Part shown: one piece after another, positions 6,337-6,487 of the stretch
Numbering within the stretch: position 1 is the stretch's first letter
How the letters are laid out: each line of letters opens with the position of its first letter
Origin: Candidatus Kapaibacterium sp.
Lineage (GTDB): Bacteria > Bacteroidota > Ignavibacteria > Kapaibacteriales > UBA961
Length of the DNA: 6,487 nucleotides
Assembly (NCBI GenBank): GCA_023253875.1
Contig: JALRFC010000106.1
Span: 1-6,487 of the forward strand
Reading direction: 5' to 3'
The notes under the pieces: generated by a model
Databases searched by the model: none
Seen by the model: the letters and a program-made list of their open reading frames with translations, nothing else
What the model was told of the DNA's origin: nothing
Translations under genes and position numbers: made by a program

Positions 6337-6487
6337 GAATATTGCTTATAAAGAATCAAACGGAAATCAAGCACAACATAGACACCCCATGTCTTATTTG
6401 AGCGGAATATTTTATTTGACAGAAGGTGCTCCTACTTCATTTTTAGATCCGTGCTACGCCAGAAGTTTGTCAGCAATAGAAATACCT
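6335..6487 (+). CDS. Possible 2OG-Fe(II) oxygenase-like fragment, partial (runs off the right edge)
   Basis: This plus-strand frame is open to the window edge; the other two plus frames and all three minus frames are broken by stops in the last 150 nt. The peptide contains QHRHPMSYLSGIFYL followed by a stretch ending FLDP. This resembles the H-x-H-P-x-S-x-L-S-G-v-y-Y-l ... F-x-D-P core of the 2OG-FeII_Oxy_5-type family, where a histidine of this motif would be an iron ligand. That is recognition by eye over about 30 residues. Family members normally have a longer N-terminal part, and here the frame runs back into the receptor's hairpin and start region. Candidate starts are TTG 6335 (AAGGA 5 nt upstream, used here), ATG 6287 (overlapping the receptor start) and ATG 6389 (inside the motif). 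It may be a 5'-truncated remnant or a chance frame. Confidence 0.35.
   Translation, partial: MNIAYKESNGNQAQHRHPMSYLSGIFYLTEGAPTSFLDPCYARSLSAIEIP

Noticed and set aside
6345..6376. Candidate minus-strand promoter for the receptor: TATAAG at 6350-6345 with TTGATT or TTGTGC upstream
   Set aside because: The spacers are 14 or 20 nt, both poor, and the region also reads as coding on the plus strand. It is too weak to annotate.
6298..6487. Cobalamin or other known riboswitch upstream of the receptor
   Set aside because: I could not find the conserved B12-box-like core or any other recognisable riboswitch motif, only the terminator-like hairpin.
6432..6487. C-terminal end of a minus-strand gene that the right-hand hairpin would terminate
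   Set aside because: All three minus frames stop within the last 56 nt, leaving about 95 nt before the hairpin. A gene ending there cannot be excluded but has no support.

Overview
The window holds five complete genes, all on the minus strand, with a sixth running off the left edge and a possible gene fragment on the plus strand at the right edge. From right to left (the direction of transcription) they encode a TonB-dependent outer-membrane receptor (735 aa), a Bax-inhibitor-1 family membrane protein (232 aa), a tetratricopeptide-repeat protein (224 aa), glucose-6-phosphate isomerase (542 aa), a class I O-methyltransferase (219 aa), and the first 60 residues of an unrecognised protein. The content is mostly housekeeping and envelope functions. 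I find no mobile element, CRISPR array, tRNA or rRNA, and no convincing sign of a new multi-gene system.

The organism is a Gram-negative bacterium, since it has a TonB-dependent receptor with a signal peptide. The DNA is moderately AT-rich. The style of the receptor plug and of the C-terminal TPR repeat, together with weak or absent Shine-Dalgarno sequences at some starts, suggests the Bacteroidota/Chlorobiota/Ignavibacteriota neighbourhood. A Kapabacteria-like lineage is only a guess.

Layout: positions 279-3251 look like one transcription unit, TPR gene - pgi - O-methyltransferase. The first gap is 10 nt, pgi and the methyltransferase overlap, and a modest intrinsic terminator (246-273) follows. 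The partial gene at the left edge has its own strong ribosome binding site. The BI-1 gene (3306-4004) ends in a perfect 10-bp terminator hairpin, whose T-tract stops only 4 nt before the TPR gene's ATG. The receptor gene (4090-6297) also starts 4 nt after a strong hairpin plus T-tract, but no minus-strand reading frame lies upstream for that terminator to serve.

The most interesting spot is therefore the right edge. The terminator there sits against a plus-strand frame, open to the window end, whose short peptide resembles the core of a 2OG-Fe(II) oxygenase family lacking its normal N-terminal part. This may be a rearrangement junction, a gene remnant or a misleading short match. The other notable signal is a marked excess of the hexamer ATGCAT, counted by eye at 14 copies.
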